From assembly GCA_910585805.1 (NCBI GenBank), contig CAJUFB010000010.1, forward strand, positions 29,539-93,538: DNA of 64,000 nucleotides. The letters run 5' to 3'. The translations under genes and the position numbers were made by a program. This DNA comes from an uncultured Acetatifactor sp. (GTDB lineage Bacteria; Bacillota; Clostridia; Lachnospirales; Lachnospiraceae). The first letter of the stretch is position 1. Every line of letters begins with the position of its first letter. Below the pieces are notes generated by a model. The model did not search any database. It saw nothing but the letters and a program-made list of their open reading frames with translations, and was not told the origin of the DNA. This document shows positions 25,637 to 33,709 of this stretch, piece after piece.

Positions 25637-26458
25637 ATGAATCCCAATCCATTTCTTTCCTTACAGAAGAAAAAGCTCTTCCTCTTCGACATAGACGGAA
25701 CCCTTGCCGTAGGCGACACTCTGTATGACGGCAGCGCAGAATTGCTTCAATTTATCGAGAAGAAAGGCGGAAAAGCCTACTATATTACCAACAATTCCAC
25801 CCGCAGCGGACAGGACTATGTGGAGAAATTCCGCAGGGCATTCCGCCTGGAAACCACACAGGACCAGTTTATCACTTCCGGCTATATGACGCTGCGCTTC
25901 CTTCAGGAACAATATGCGGACAGCAAGATCTATGTACTGGGAACCGCCTCTTTCATAACGGAACTTCGTAAAAACGGTCTGGAGATCACCGAGACCGCCG
26001 ACGAAAGCGTGGCCTGCGTAGTGGTGGCCTATGACAGCGAGCTGAACTATGACAAGCTGGTCACGGCTTGCAGAATCCTCTCCACAACGGATGTCCCCTT
26101 TTATGCCACCAACCCTGACCTTTGCTGCCCCATTGATTTCGGCTTTATCCCGGACTGCGGCGCCATCTGCAATATGCTCACGGAATCCACCGGGAGGAAA
26201 CCGGCCTATCTGGGCAAGCCAAACCGCAGCGTTGTGGACCTGTGCCTGGAGCTGTCCGGCTTTTCCCGCAGCGAGACCCTGGTGGTGGGGGACCGCCTCT
26301 ATACGGACATCGCCTGCGGGATCAACGGGGAAGTGGACACCTGCGTCCTGTTTACCGGAGAGGCGAAACCGGACGATATGCAGGATACTCCCTACCCCGC
26401 AACTTACTGCTTTGAAAATGTAAAGGAGCTTCTGATGCACTGCACCGAAGCTCCCTGA
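25637..26458 (+). CDS. HAD superfamily phosphatase (NagD/PGP-like)
   Basis: 273-residue HAD hydrolase with a type IIA cap. Motif I FDIDGTLAVGD (nucleophile and acid Asp), motif II YITNNSTRSG, motif III Lys in the LGKPNRSV loop and motif IV VVGDRLYTDI. Members dephosphorylate small phosphoesters such as phosphoglycolate or nucleotides; substrate not predictable. ATG with AAGGAGG. Convergent with the DegV gene, 20 bp apart and without a visible terminator between. Confidence 0.88.
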   Translation: MNPNPFLSLQKKKLFLFDIDGTLAVGDTLYDGSAELLQFIEKKGGKAYYITNNSTRSGQDYVEKFRRAFRLETTQDQFITSGYMTLRFLQEQYADSKIYVLGTASFITELRKNGLEITETADESVACVVVAYDSELNYDKLVTACRILSTTDVPFYATNPDLCCPIDFGFIPDCGAICNMLTESTGRKPAYLGKPNRSVVDLCLELSGFSRSETLVVGDRLYTDIACGINGEVDTCVLFTGEAKPDDMQDTPYPATYCFENVKELLMHCTEAP

Positions 26459-26478
26459 TGCCAATATCTGACTTCTAC

Positions 26479-27399
26479 CTACTGCTTTTCGGGCAGGATG
26501 CCCTTCTCAATAATGCCGAATCCCAGAGGATAAGGCCCTGTATGCACGCTGATGGTGGCTCCTATCTGGTACAGCGGAATCTCCTCCCTGCCGATCTCAT
26601 ACCCCTTTCCGTGAAGGGCCTCCAGAGCATGCTCCCGAAATTCCACGGCTTCTTCCCGATCGTATCCATAACCTATGGCGATGCTGTATCCGTCAATCCC
26701 CAGGCTGCTTTTCTCCAGATAATCCAGAAGGAGCTCTATGGTCTTCTCCGTGGTCCGCTTTCTGCCCCTGCCGATACCGGAAGGAAAGATTTCTCCATCC
26801 TTCAGGGTGATAACCGGACGGATCCCCAGCACGCTGCCCGCCACGGCGGACACCTTTCCGATCCTTCCCCCGTGCTTGAGATATTCCATATCCCCCACGG
26901 TGAAAAAAATCCTTCCACTGCTGCGCATTTCCTCCAGACGTTTTACTACAGAATCATAATCCATCCCACTGTCCCGAAGCTTTGCCGCCTCCAGCACATA
27001 CAGCCCCTGGAGGACAGTGTTGATCCTGGCGTCGATTACCGTGATCCTGGCCTCCGGACAGCTTTCCTGTACGATGGTTCTGGCATTCACGGCTGACTGC
27101 ATGGAGCCGCTGAATTTGGTAGTAATACAGATACAGATGACAGGGATCCCGTCCTTTGCATAAGGCAGAAATACTTCCACGTAATCCTGGGTGGACGGCA
27201 TGGAAGATTTCGGGTAAACCCCCCTGCGGTCAACCATCTGCTGATAAAAATCCCGAATCCCGATCTCCACGTTTTCCTTGAGATAATTCTCGTCATCAAA
27301 CGAAACATAAAACGGCACCACCGTGATATTTTTTTCCTTCACCAGCTCCTGGGGCAGATCACAGGAACCATCGCTGATAATATGATACGCTTCTCGCAT
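26479..27399 (-). CDS. DegV family fatty-acid-binding protein
   Basis: 306-residue two-domain DegV protein; characterised members (FakB) bind a fatty acid and present it to FakA for phosphorylation. HIISDGSCDLP at the N-terminus, KSSMPSTQDYVEVF and TTKFSGSMQSAVNA for carboxylate binding, and GGRIGKVSAVAGSVLGIRP in the middle match the family. ATG with GGGAGG upstream. FakA is not seen in the window, so the fatty acid kinase role is inferred from family only. Confidence 0.88.
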   Translation of the reverse strand: MREAYHIISDGSCDLPQELVKEKNITVVPFYVSFDDENYLKENVEIGIRDFYQQMVDRRGVYPKSSMPSTQDYVEVFLPYAKDGIPVICICITTKFSGSMQSAVNARTIVQESCPEARITVIDARINTVLQGLYVLEAAKLRDSGMDYDSVVKRLEEMRSSGRIFFTVGDMEYLKHGGRIGKVSAVAGSVLGIRPVITLKDGEIFPSGIGRGRKRTTEKTIELLLDYLEKSSLGIDGYSIAIGYGYDREEAVEFREHALEALHGKGYEIGREEIPLYQIGATISVHTGPYPLGFGIIEKGILPEKQ

Positions 27400-27674
27400 A
27401 ATGCAGCAGCCTCCCTACGGTTCAGTTTATCATGTATAGAATACCATGTCCTGACGAAAATAGCAATAGCAAACACTTATCTATATCGCTTTTTATCCCA
27501 TTCATCCTTTGAAATGTAGTTTTTATAACCGCTTGTCGTCGGACCATAAACTGACCATAAAGCGATCCTGCAAAAAAAGATAGACTTTCCAAAACAATTG
27601 AACTATACTATACGCAAGTCCGCCGGCATTTGTATCTTTTCCGTTTATACCCGCAATCAATAACTTTTGCCAGA

Positions 27675-27947
27675 TATACTGCAGACCGCCAGGATTTACT
27701 GTGAAAGTCTTGAATCTTGCCTGCGGAAAACGCGCAGTCAAAATGAACTCCCTTGCTCGTTTTGCAAGACCGCTGTGCGCCAAACCGCATGCTCTTGCGG
27801 TTTGTGTGCATTCACAGTAAACCCCCAGACTTTCATGCACGGTGGAGCAGCCCGTTGCATGGGGGTTTACTGTGATATCTCCGGGAAAATACCTGGCTGG
27901 CGGTCTGCAGTCGGGTTGTACTGCATATTCAACCGGTGCGCAGTATA
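27675..27947 (+). repeat. Repeat A copy 1 with a 171-bp internal insertion
   Basis: Starts TATACTGCAGACCGCCAG, ends CCGGTGCGCAGTATA. Compared with the 101-bp copies at 45846 and 47586 it has extra sequence between two direct TTTACTGTG repeats (27695-27703 and 27866-27874). A perfect 15-bp inverted repeat (ACTGCAGACCGCCAG / CTGGCGGTCTGCAGT) brackets the core. The rest of the 664-bp gap (27400-28063) holds D3 and no gene. Confidence 0.85.
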
Positions 27948-27952
27948 AAATG

Positions 27953-28016
27953 TATAACCAGTGAGCGCTCCGGAACAGGGCACAGAAAAACGGCAAATGC
28001 ATGCGCTCACGCATAC
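27953..28016 (+). repeat. Repeat D-like copy 3, short
   Basis: TATAACCAGTGAGCGC at the left and GCGCTCACGCATAC at the right form an inverted repeat similar to D ends. It is only 64 bp and lacks the D core. It directly follows repeat A copy 1, upstream of the AraC gene. Confidence 0.45.
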
Positions 28017-28063
28017 AGCAAAAAGAACACCTCCTGACAAAACGGAGCGAAAGGAATTTTCCC

Positions 28064-28960
28064 ATGCAGAAACACCACACAATCCCCCTCTGCCAGATTG
28101 CAGACGACCCGAATGACAAACTGACGATCAAACCTTTTGTCCAGGATGACATTCAGGTCCATGATCACAACTGCTTTGAACTGGCCTATGTAACAGGCGG
28201 CCATGCGTCACAGACACTAAACGGCGTCACCTGCACCGTCAGGGAAGGTGATTATTTCATCATTGATCACGGCAGCTGCCACAGTTACCACGATTGCAGA
28301 GATTTCACCCTGATCAACTGTCTGTTTCTGGCAGAAATCATTGACCACACCCTGACAGGCCGCCATTCCTTCGACGAGCTGCTGCGGGTATGCCTGATCC
28401 GTTATCACAGGCAGTACTTCGGCAAAACCCCCGCAAACCGGATTTTCCACGATACGGATGGCAGAATCCACAGGCTTCTGCTGGGAATGCAGCAGGAATA
28501 TGAAAAAAGGGATACCGGATATCTGGAGATTATACGGGGTCGCCTGATGGAGATCCTGATCCTTACCATGCGCCAGGTGGTACAGGACCGGTCCGCGCTG
28601 GAAAGGTCCATGGAGCAGTTCCGTCAGAATGCCAGAAGCAATATCATCTTCGAAGCCGTGCGTTATCTGGAATCGCATTACAGGGAAAAAGCTGTCCTGG
28701 GCAGCTTCTGTCGGGAATATCATTACAGCCTCCCGTATGTGAGCAGACGTTTCAAGCAGGAGACAGGACTGTCCGCCCAGGAGTACCTTCAGAAGATCCG
28801 GATTGAAAAATGCTGCGCCCTTTTGGCCGGCGATACATTGCCCATACAAACCATTGCCCAGATGTCCGGATATGAGGATATGAAATTTTTTAACCGGATC
28901 TTCAAGAGAATGACCGGACTGACGCCCAGGGAATACCGGAAAACTGCTTCCTCCCTCTGA
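28064..28960 (+). CDS. AraC family transcriptional regulator
   Basis: 298 residues: an N-terminal cupin-like sensing domain (HDHNCFELAYVTGG, REGDYFIIDHGSCHSY) and a C-terminal double helix-turn-helix (about 195-298: LGSFCREYHYSLPYVSRRFK, then IAQMSGYEDMKFFNRIFKRM and TGLTPREYRK). Typical activator of sugar-use genes. ATG with AAAGGA. It lies 318 bp upstream of and parallel to the GH78 gene, so rhamnose-type induction is a reasonable inference. Confidence 0.9.
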   Translation: MQKHHTIPLCQIADDPNDKLTIKPFVQDDIQVHDHNCFELAYVTGGHASQTLNGVTCTVREGDYFIIDHGSCHSYHDCRDFTLINCLFLAEIIDHTLTGRHSFDELLRVCLIRYHRQYFGKTPANRIFHDTDGRIHRLLLGMQQEYEKRDTGYLEIIRGRLMEILILTMRQVVQDRSALERSMEQFRQNARSNIIFEAVRYLESHYREKAVLGSFCREYHYSLPYVSRRFKQETGLSAQEYLQKIRIEKCCALLAGDTLPIQTIAQMSGYEDMKFFNRIFKRMTGLTPREYRKTASSL

Positions 28961-29202
28961 ATTTGCTTCCTCCGCAAACGCCGGAAAATGTCGCCTTCAG
29001 CTGTTCTTCTGTCAGACGCCTGTCTCTGTCCACGCTTTAATGCATTTCCGTTTCTTATATCCGTAATCTCAAATGTACAAAAAACCATTCTGCTATCAGG
29101 TACAAAAAATCAGCATGGAAACTCCTCCCGCATATATTATCCGGTTAAGATCAGCCCTTATTTCTGTCAAAAACACGCCTTTTTTATCATTATATATTCT
29201 GT

Positions 29203-29208
29203 TATACT
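29203..29208 (+). promoter_or_regulatory. Likely -10 of the GH78 gene
   Basis: TATACT about 70 bp before the start codon with no good -35 element, as expected of an activator-dependent promoter. The rest of the 318-bp gap 28961-29278 shows no gene. Confidence 0.4.
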
Positions 29209-29278
29209 CAAAACCATCAGGATTTACCCGGCAATTCCTGAAAACCGATTCTGACGAAACACAGGAGGATGACATTCT

Positions 29279-31453
29279 ATGAAATGGATCGCAAAATGGA
29301 TCAGACCCGCCACAGACACTGGTGATGCGGCGCCTGTCTACGGGAAGAGTTTTACTCTCTCCGAACGGGAAAACGTAACGGAAGCGAAACTTTTTATCAC
29401 CGCGCTGGGTGTATACGAGGCTGAGCTGAACGGCAAAAGGGTGGGCGATTTTATCCTTGCGCCGGGATGGACCGCCTATTACAAGCGACTCCAATACCAG
29501 GAATATGACGTATCAGGGCTGTTGGAGGAAAAAAATACCCTGACTGTCACCGTCGGCAAGGGGTGGTACAGAAGCCCCATGCCCGGCTTTCAGAGTTCCC
29601 CTTATCAGCAGGGGCTGAACGACAAACCTGCCGGCCTGCTGGCGCAGTTAGTTATTACTTACTCCGACGGGCACAGCGAAAGCTTCGCCACCGGCACAGA
29701 CTGGAAGGTATCCGAAAGCAGAGTCCGTTTCTCCGAAATCTACGACGGGGAAATCTATGATGCCTCCTTTGTGCCTGCCATGGACGGAGAAGTGATGTGT
29801 TTTGAAGGTCCCTGGGATACCCTGATCCCCCAGCAGGGCGAGGAGATCAGGGAACAGGAACGCATATCGGGCGCCCGGGTCTTTACCACCCCTAAGGCTG
29901 AGCTTGTCATCGATTTCGGCCAGGAAGTGACAGGCTATGTGGAATCTGTCCTGGAGGGGAAACCCGGTGAGATCCTGGATCTCTCCTTTGCCGAAGTACT
30001 GGATAAAGAAGGCAATTTCTATACGGAAAATTACAGAAGCGCAAAGGCGCAGTACCACTATATCTGCCGAGGCGGGCACCAGGTTTATAAACCGAGACTG
30101 ACTTTCTGGGGCTTCCGCTACATCCGGGTCAACCAATTTCCGGGCGGCCTGGACAAGGCGGCGCCGGAATGCTTCACTGCCATTGCCGTCCATTCCGATA
30201 TGAAACGCACCGGCCGCCTGATCTGTTCCAACCAGCACCTGAACCGTCTCTTTGACAATATTATCTGGGGACAGAAAGGGAATTTCGTGGACGTGCCCAC
30301 AGACTGCCCTCAGCGTGACGAAAGGCTGGGGTGGACCGGGGACGCGCAGGTATTTGCCCGCACTGCCTGCCTGAACTATGACGCGGAGAAATTTTTCACC
30401 AAATGGCTGGCTGACATGGCTGCGGACCAGCACGAAGACGGCTATGTGGGACATGTGATCCCCGACCTGCTGCAGGCTCCTGCCGCCAGCGCTGCCTGGG
30501 GAGACGCAGCCGCAATCTGCCCCTGGGAAGTATACCGGGCATACGGCAATCCCGCTATCCTGGAAAATCAGTTTGAATGTATGCACAAATGGGTGGACTA
30601 CATTACCGCTGCCACCACCACTCCCAATCTGTGGACCGGCGGCACCCATTACGGCGACTGGCTGGGCCTGGATGCCCCTTCCGGAAGCTACAAGGGCTCC
30701 AGCGACGAGACCTTTATCGCCTCCGCCTTTTATGCCCGCTCTACGGCTCTGGTGATCAAAGCCGGAAAAGCGCTGGACAGAGACGTATCCGCTTATGAGA
30801 CACTTTACAGTGACATCGTTGCAGCCTTCCGAAAGACATACCCGGAGTATAAGACACAGACGGAATGCGTCCTGGCCGCCCATTTCCGCCTGGCTCCCGA
30901 CTGCCAGGCCGCCGCAGACCGGCTGGCCCGCATGGTAAAGGAATGCGGCATGAAGCTTCAGACCGGCTTCGTGGGCACGCCTTATCTGCTCCATGTACTC
31001 AGTGATTACGGATATACGGATCTGGCTTACTCCCTGTTGCTCCGGGAACAGTATCCCTCATGGCTCTATCCCGTGACCAAGGGCGCAACCACGATCTGGG
31101 AACACTGGGACGGCATTATGGAGAACGGCGGGTTCTGGAGCGCGGACATGAACTCCTACAACCATTATGCTTACGGCGCCGTGGCTGACTGGGTGTACGG
31201 TGTCGCCGCCGGCATCACTCCCGCTGCCCCAGGCTACGAAAAAGCGCGGATCGCCCCAATTCCTGACAAGCGCCTGGGATGGCTGAAGGCTTCCCTGCAC
31301 ACAAGACACGGACTGATCCGCTCCCAGTGGAAACAGCAGGACGGCATGTGGCGCTATGAGATTACCACCCCGGTGGAAGCCGAGATCGTAATTGACGGGA
31401 AAATACGTCAGGGGTCTGCCGGTACCTACTATTTCTACAGTGAGATTCGCTAA
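29279..31453 (+). CDS. GH78 alpha-L-rhamnosidase
   Basis: 724-residue glycoside hydrolase family 78 enzyme releasing terminal alpha-L-rhamnose. N-terminal carbohydrate-binding beta-sandwiches (LGVYEAELNGKRVGD, APGWTAYYKRLQYQEYDV), then the (alpha/alpha)6 barrel with the key motif DCPQRDERLGWTGDAQVF (about 341-358) carrying the acidic catalytic residues, and TTIWEHWDGI near 605. No signal peptide, so probably cytoplasmic. ATG with AGGAGG upstream. Shorter than the 900-1000-residue GH78 enzymes; it lacks one accessory domain. Preceded by an AraC regulator. Confidence 0.93.
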   Translation: MKWIAKWIRPATDTGDAAPVYGKSFTLSERENVTEAKLFITALGVYEAELNGKRVGDFILAPGWTAYYKRLQYQEYDVSGLLEEKNTLTVTVGKGWYRSPMPGFQSSPYQQGLNDKPAGLLAQLVITYSDGHSESFATGTDWKVSESRVRFSEIYDGEIYDASFVPAMDGEVMCFEGPWDTLIPQQGEEIREQERISGARVFTTPKAELVIDFGQEVTGYVESVLEGKPGEILDLSFAEVLDKEGNFYTENYRSAKAQYHYICRGGHQVYKPRLTFWGFRYIRVNQFPGGLDKAAPECFTAIAVHSDMKRTGRLICSNQHLNRLFDNIIWGQKGNFVDVPTDCPQRDERLGWTGDAQVFARTACLNYDAEKFFTKWLADMAADQHEDGYVGHVIPDLLQAPAASAAWGDAAAICPWEVYRAYGNPAILENQFECMHKWVDYITAATTTPNLWTGGTHYGDWLGLDAPSGSYKGSSDETFIASAFYARSTALVIKAGKALDRDVSAYETLYSDIVAAFRKTYPEYKTQTECVLAAHFRLAPDCQAAADRLARMVKECGMKLQTGFVGTPYLLHVLSDYGYTDLAYSLLLREQYPSWLYPVTKGATTIWEHWDGIMENGGFWSADMNSYNHYAYGAVADWVYGVAAGITPAAPGYEKARIAPIPDKRLGWLKASLHTRHGLIRSQWKQQDGMWRYEITTPVEAEIVIDGKIRQGSAGTYYFYSEIR

Positions 31454-31474
31454 AGCAGCCCCGCCTGAACTCCG

Positions 31475-31502
31475 GGCAGCCGTGGTCCGCCCCGGCTGCC
31501 CT
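31475..31502. terminator. Hairpin between convergent GH78 and tyrS
   Basis: GGGCAGCCG and CGGCTGCCC form a strong 9-bp stem 20 bp past the rhamnosidase stop. No T run follows on either strand, so a terminator role is uncertain. Confidence 0.4.
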
Positions 31503-31644
31503 GTCCTTCCCATAACAAATACCACATGCCCCGGCGGGAAAAGGAACGCCCCCCGCTGCCGCGACACTTCCGCGGAAAGGCGATATCCTGGAAATCCGGC
31601 ATCTGCCCGGATTCCGGACGTATGCATGACCGTTTTTTTGCCAA

Positions 31645-33051
31645 TCAGCACATCTTGATCCGCACAAATCTTCGTTTCCCGACCTTCAGCACATCATCGT
31701 TCTGTATCTTTTCCTCAACCCTTTCCACCCGGATCCCGTTTTTCTGCACGCCGCCCTGCGCGATCAGCCGCCTGAACTGTGCGCCGCTTTCAATGATTCC
31801 GGCATTTGCCAGCGGCCTGATACAGTCCATCAGAGTGCCGCTCACCAGAACTGCCTCGAGAGTCTGGGCCTGTTCGGGCACTGCCTTATTGGTAAAAGCT
31901 TCCCGGAAAAACCGCTTCGCCTCCGATGTCTCCTCCTCAGTATGGTAGAGCGCCGTAATCATCCCGGCCAGTTCCAGCTTACAGTCCCTCGGATTGCATC
32001 CGTCCGCCAGCGACTCTTTTACTTTATCCAGCTCCTCCGGCTGAATATCCGTAGCCAGCTCAAAGTATTTCACGATCAGGGAATCCGGCACCCTCATGAC
32101 CTTAGTGAACATAGTCCGGGCGTCCTCGCATATGCCGATGTAGTTTCCAAGGCTCTTGCTCATCTTCTCCACACCGTCAATCCCCTCCAAAAGAGGCATA
32201 AATAATGCCGCCTGAGGCTCCTGCCCCCTGTCCTTCTGCATCTGCCTTCCCATCAGAATATTAAACGTCTGATCAGTTCCCCCTAACTCCAGATCCGCCT
32301 TCAATTCCACGGAATCATAAGCCTGCATCAAAGGGTAGAAAAATTCATGCAAACCGATAGGAACGCCTCCCCGGAACCGGTTCTGAAAATCATCCCGCTC
32401 CAGCATCCTGGCCACAGTGACAGCGGAAGCCATCCGCAGCACTTCATTCAGGTTCAGCAGTTCCAGCCACTCCCCGTTAAAGCGAACCTGCGTTTTCTCC
32501 CTGTCCAGGATGCGGAAGATCTGCTCCTGATAGGTCTGGGCGTTCACAAAGACTTCGCTCTCCGTCATGGCTTTTCTGCCCTTGCTTTTACCGGTAGGAT
32601 CACCTATCTTCGCAGTAAAATCTCCTATCACCACCACGATATTGTGCCCCAGGTCCTGCATCTGCTTCAGCTTCCGCAAAGCCGCCGCATGACCCAGGTG
32701 AATATCCGGCGCACTGGGATCCATGCCGAATTTTACCGTCAAAGGTGTGCCTGTCAAAATACTTCGGGTAATCTTTGCCTCCAGTTCTTCCTCCCCGATC
32801 AGCTCCGACGCGCCCTGTTTGATGACACGCATCTGATGACGCACCTGCTTTGCAAGTCCGGCATCCCCCGGCATTTCTAAACCTGTCCGTATCTCTGCAC
32901 CTGCCGGCACTTCCACACCGGCCGGCTTGTTTGCAGCTGCCGGCATCTTTAAACCTGTTTTTATCTCTGCATCTCCTGGCATTTCCACACCTTTTGCTGC
33001 TCTTGCCATCTCCCGGGCTTCCTTTGTTAATTCCTCTCTCATTGTCTCCAT
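31645..33051 (-). CDS. tyrS: Tyrosyl-tRNA synthetase with repetitive N-terminal extension
   Basis: Charges tRNA-Tyr, 468 residues against a usual 400-420. Class I signatures PDIHLGHAAALRKL (HIGH) and EKMSKSLGN (KMSKS), and a C-terminal S4 RNA-binding domain (RRLIAQGGVQKNGIRVE). Residues 21-44 and 45-68 are two copies of a 24-residue repeat (GVEMPGDAEIKTGLK... and GVEVPAGAEIRTGLE...) placed before the normal family start (QMRVIKQGASELI). The ATG at 33051 has AGGA 7 nt upstream and no internal start has an RBS, so the tract should be translated. Controlled by a T-box leader. Confidence 0.93.
   Translation of the reverse strand: METMREELTKEAREMARAAKGVEMPGDAEIKTGLKMPAAANKPAGVEVPAGAEIRTGLEMPGDAGLAKQVRHQMRVIKQGASELIGEEELEAKITRSILTGTPLTVKFGMDPSAPDIHLGHAAALRKLKQMQDLGHNIVVVIGDFTAKIGDPTGKSKGRKAMTESEVFVNAQTYQEQIFRILDREKTQVRFNGEWLELLNLNEVLRMASAVTVARMLERDDFQNRFRGGVPIGLHEFFYPLMQAYDSVELKADLELGGTDQTFNILMGRQMQKDRGQEPQAALFMPLLEGIDGVEKMSKSLGNYIGICEDARTMFTKVMRVPDSLIVKYFELATDIQPEELDKVKESLADGCNPRDCKLELAGMITALYHTEEETSEAKRFFREAFTNKAVPEQAQTLEAVLVSGTLMDCIRPLANAGIIESGAQFRRLIAQGGVQKNGIRVERVEEKIQNDDVLKVGKRRFVRIKMC
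32848..32991 (-). repeat. Two 72-bp in-frame tandem repeats in tyrS
   Basis: Two diverged 72-bp units encode residues 21-44 and 45-68; each contains the run G-V-E-x-P-x-x-A-E-I-(K/R)-T-G-L. DNA identity is high in the core, indicating duplication. Confidence 0.85.
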
Positions 33052-33140
33052 CTTTCTTTCCTTTCCGCTTTGTTCTTCTCCATCGTTTTTCTTTCACACC
33101 GGCAGTCTTGTGCAATGAAAATGATCAGGTTTTCCACATG

Positions 33141-33175
33141 CAAAAAACTCCCGCCCTTCAAAAGGACGAGAGTCA
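33141..33175 (-). terminator. T-box terminator of the tyrS leader
   Basis: Reading leftwards CTCTCGTCC TTTTG AAGGGCGGGAG followed by TTTTTT. It lies just after the T-box sequence, so it would compete with the antiterminator. Confidence 0.85.
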
Positions 33176-33283
33176 CAGACTTTCGCGGTACCACCTAATG
33201 TTTACAGGCTGTTCACACAGCCTGCCTCTTCGGGTACGTCCATAATGCATACTTACGGCCACAAACATTTGCCGACATAAACG

Positions 33284-33379
33284 TATAACAGGTAAGCGCT
33301 TCCGCAATGCAAAACAAAACGTCGGCATACAACAGAAGCTGCGCTTCTATTGTCAGGAATCAATACGCTCACAGGTATA
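33284..33379 (-). repeat. Repeat D copy 2 inside the T-box leader
   Basis: 96-bp element with ends TATAACAGGTAAGCG and CGCTCACAGGTATA, sharing the CATACAACAGAAGC...TTCTATTGT core with 2251-2351. It sits between stem I and the antiterminator part. Confidence 0.75.
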
Positions 33380-33437
33380 GCTATATGGGTGATACCCTAG
33401 CACGGTAACGGGTGCAGGAACCGTCGCAGCCTACTAG

Positions 33438-33483
33438 CCGTTAACGGAATTCGGTGCGGAACCGTTAACAAAATTCGGTGCGA
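33438..33483. repeat. 23-bp tandem duplication in tyrS leader
   Basis: CCGTTAACGGAATTCGGTGC and its copy CCGTTAACAAAATTCGGTGC, back to back, in the stem I/II junction of the T-box leader. Confidence 0.8.
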
Positions 33484-33663
33484 AGCTCAAAGATGTATTC
33501 ACACGAAGGCTTCCCATGCGCCTCTCATCATCCGGCTGCTTTCTGTATGCTCCACCATGTGCTACTTCTTCTTATCATTGCTTCTATCGATCGCTCGGAA
33601 ATATTACGAAATAACTTGAGTTTTCTACTTCCGCACTATTCCCTCGAATATGAAATTAAAAAC

Positions 33664-33692
33664 ATTATATGCGAAAGCAAAATAACTGTCAA
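33664..33692 (-). promoter_or_regulatory. tyrS promoter, full consensus
   Basis: Reading leftwards TTGACA (33687-33692), 17-bp spacer, TATAAT (33664-33669), exactly consensus. The -35 lies 18 bp past the nadE stop. Confidence 0.9.
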
Positions 33693-33709
33693 GAGAAATT
33701 TTGGGCATC

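Larger units (their letters stand above)
33176..33657 (-). promoter_or_regulatory. tyrS T-box riboswitch leader
   Basis: Contains the conserved T-box AGGTGGTACCGCG (33184-33196 on the minus strand) upstream of the terminator, a stem II/III segment reading AGTAGGCTGCGACGG, and a specifier-like GTGAATACAT in which TAC (33495-33497) would match tRNA-Tyr. A repeat D element (33284-33379) and a 23-bp tandem duplication (33438-33483) make it unusually long, about 600 nt from transcription start to ATG. Confidence 0.9.

Noticed and set aside
27523..28152. 209-codon minus-strand frame
   Set aside because: Built from repeat A and D sequence; similar phantom frames arise at the other copies.
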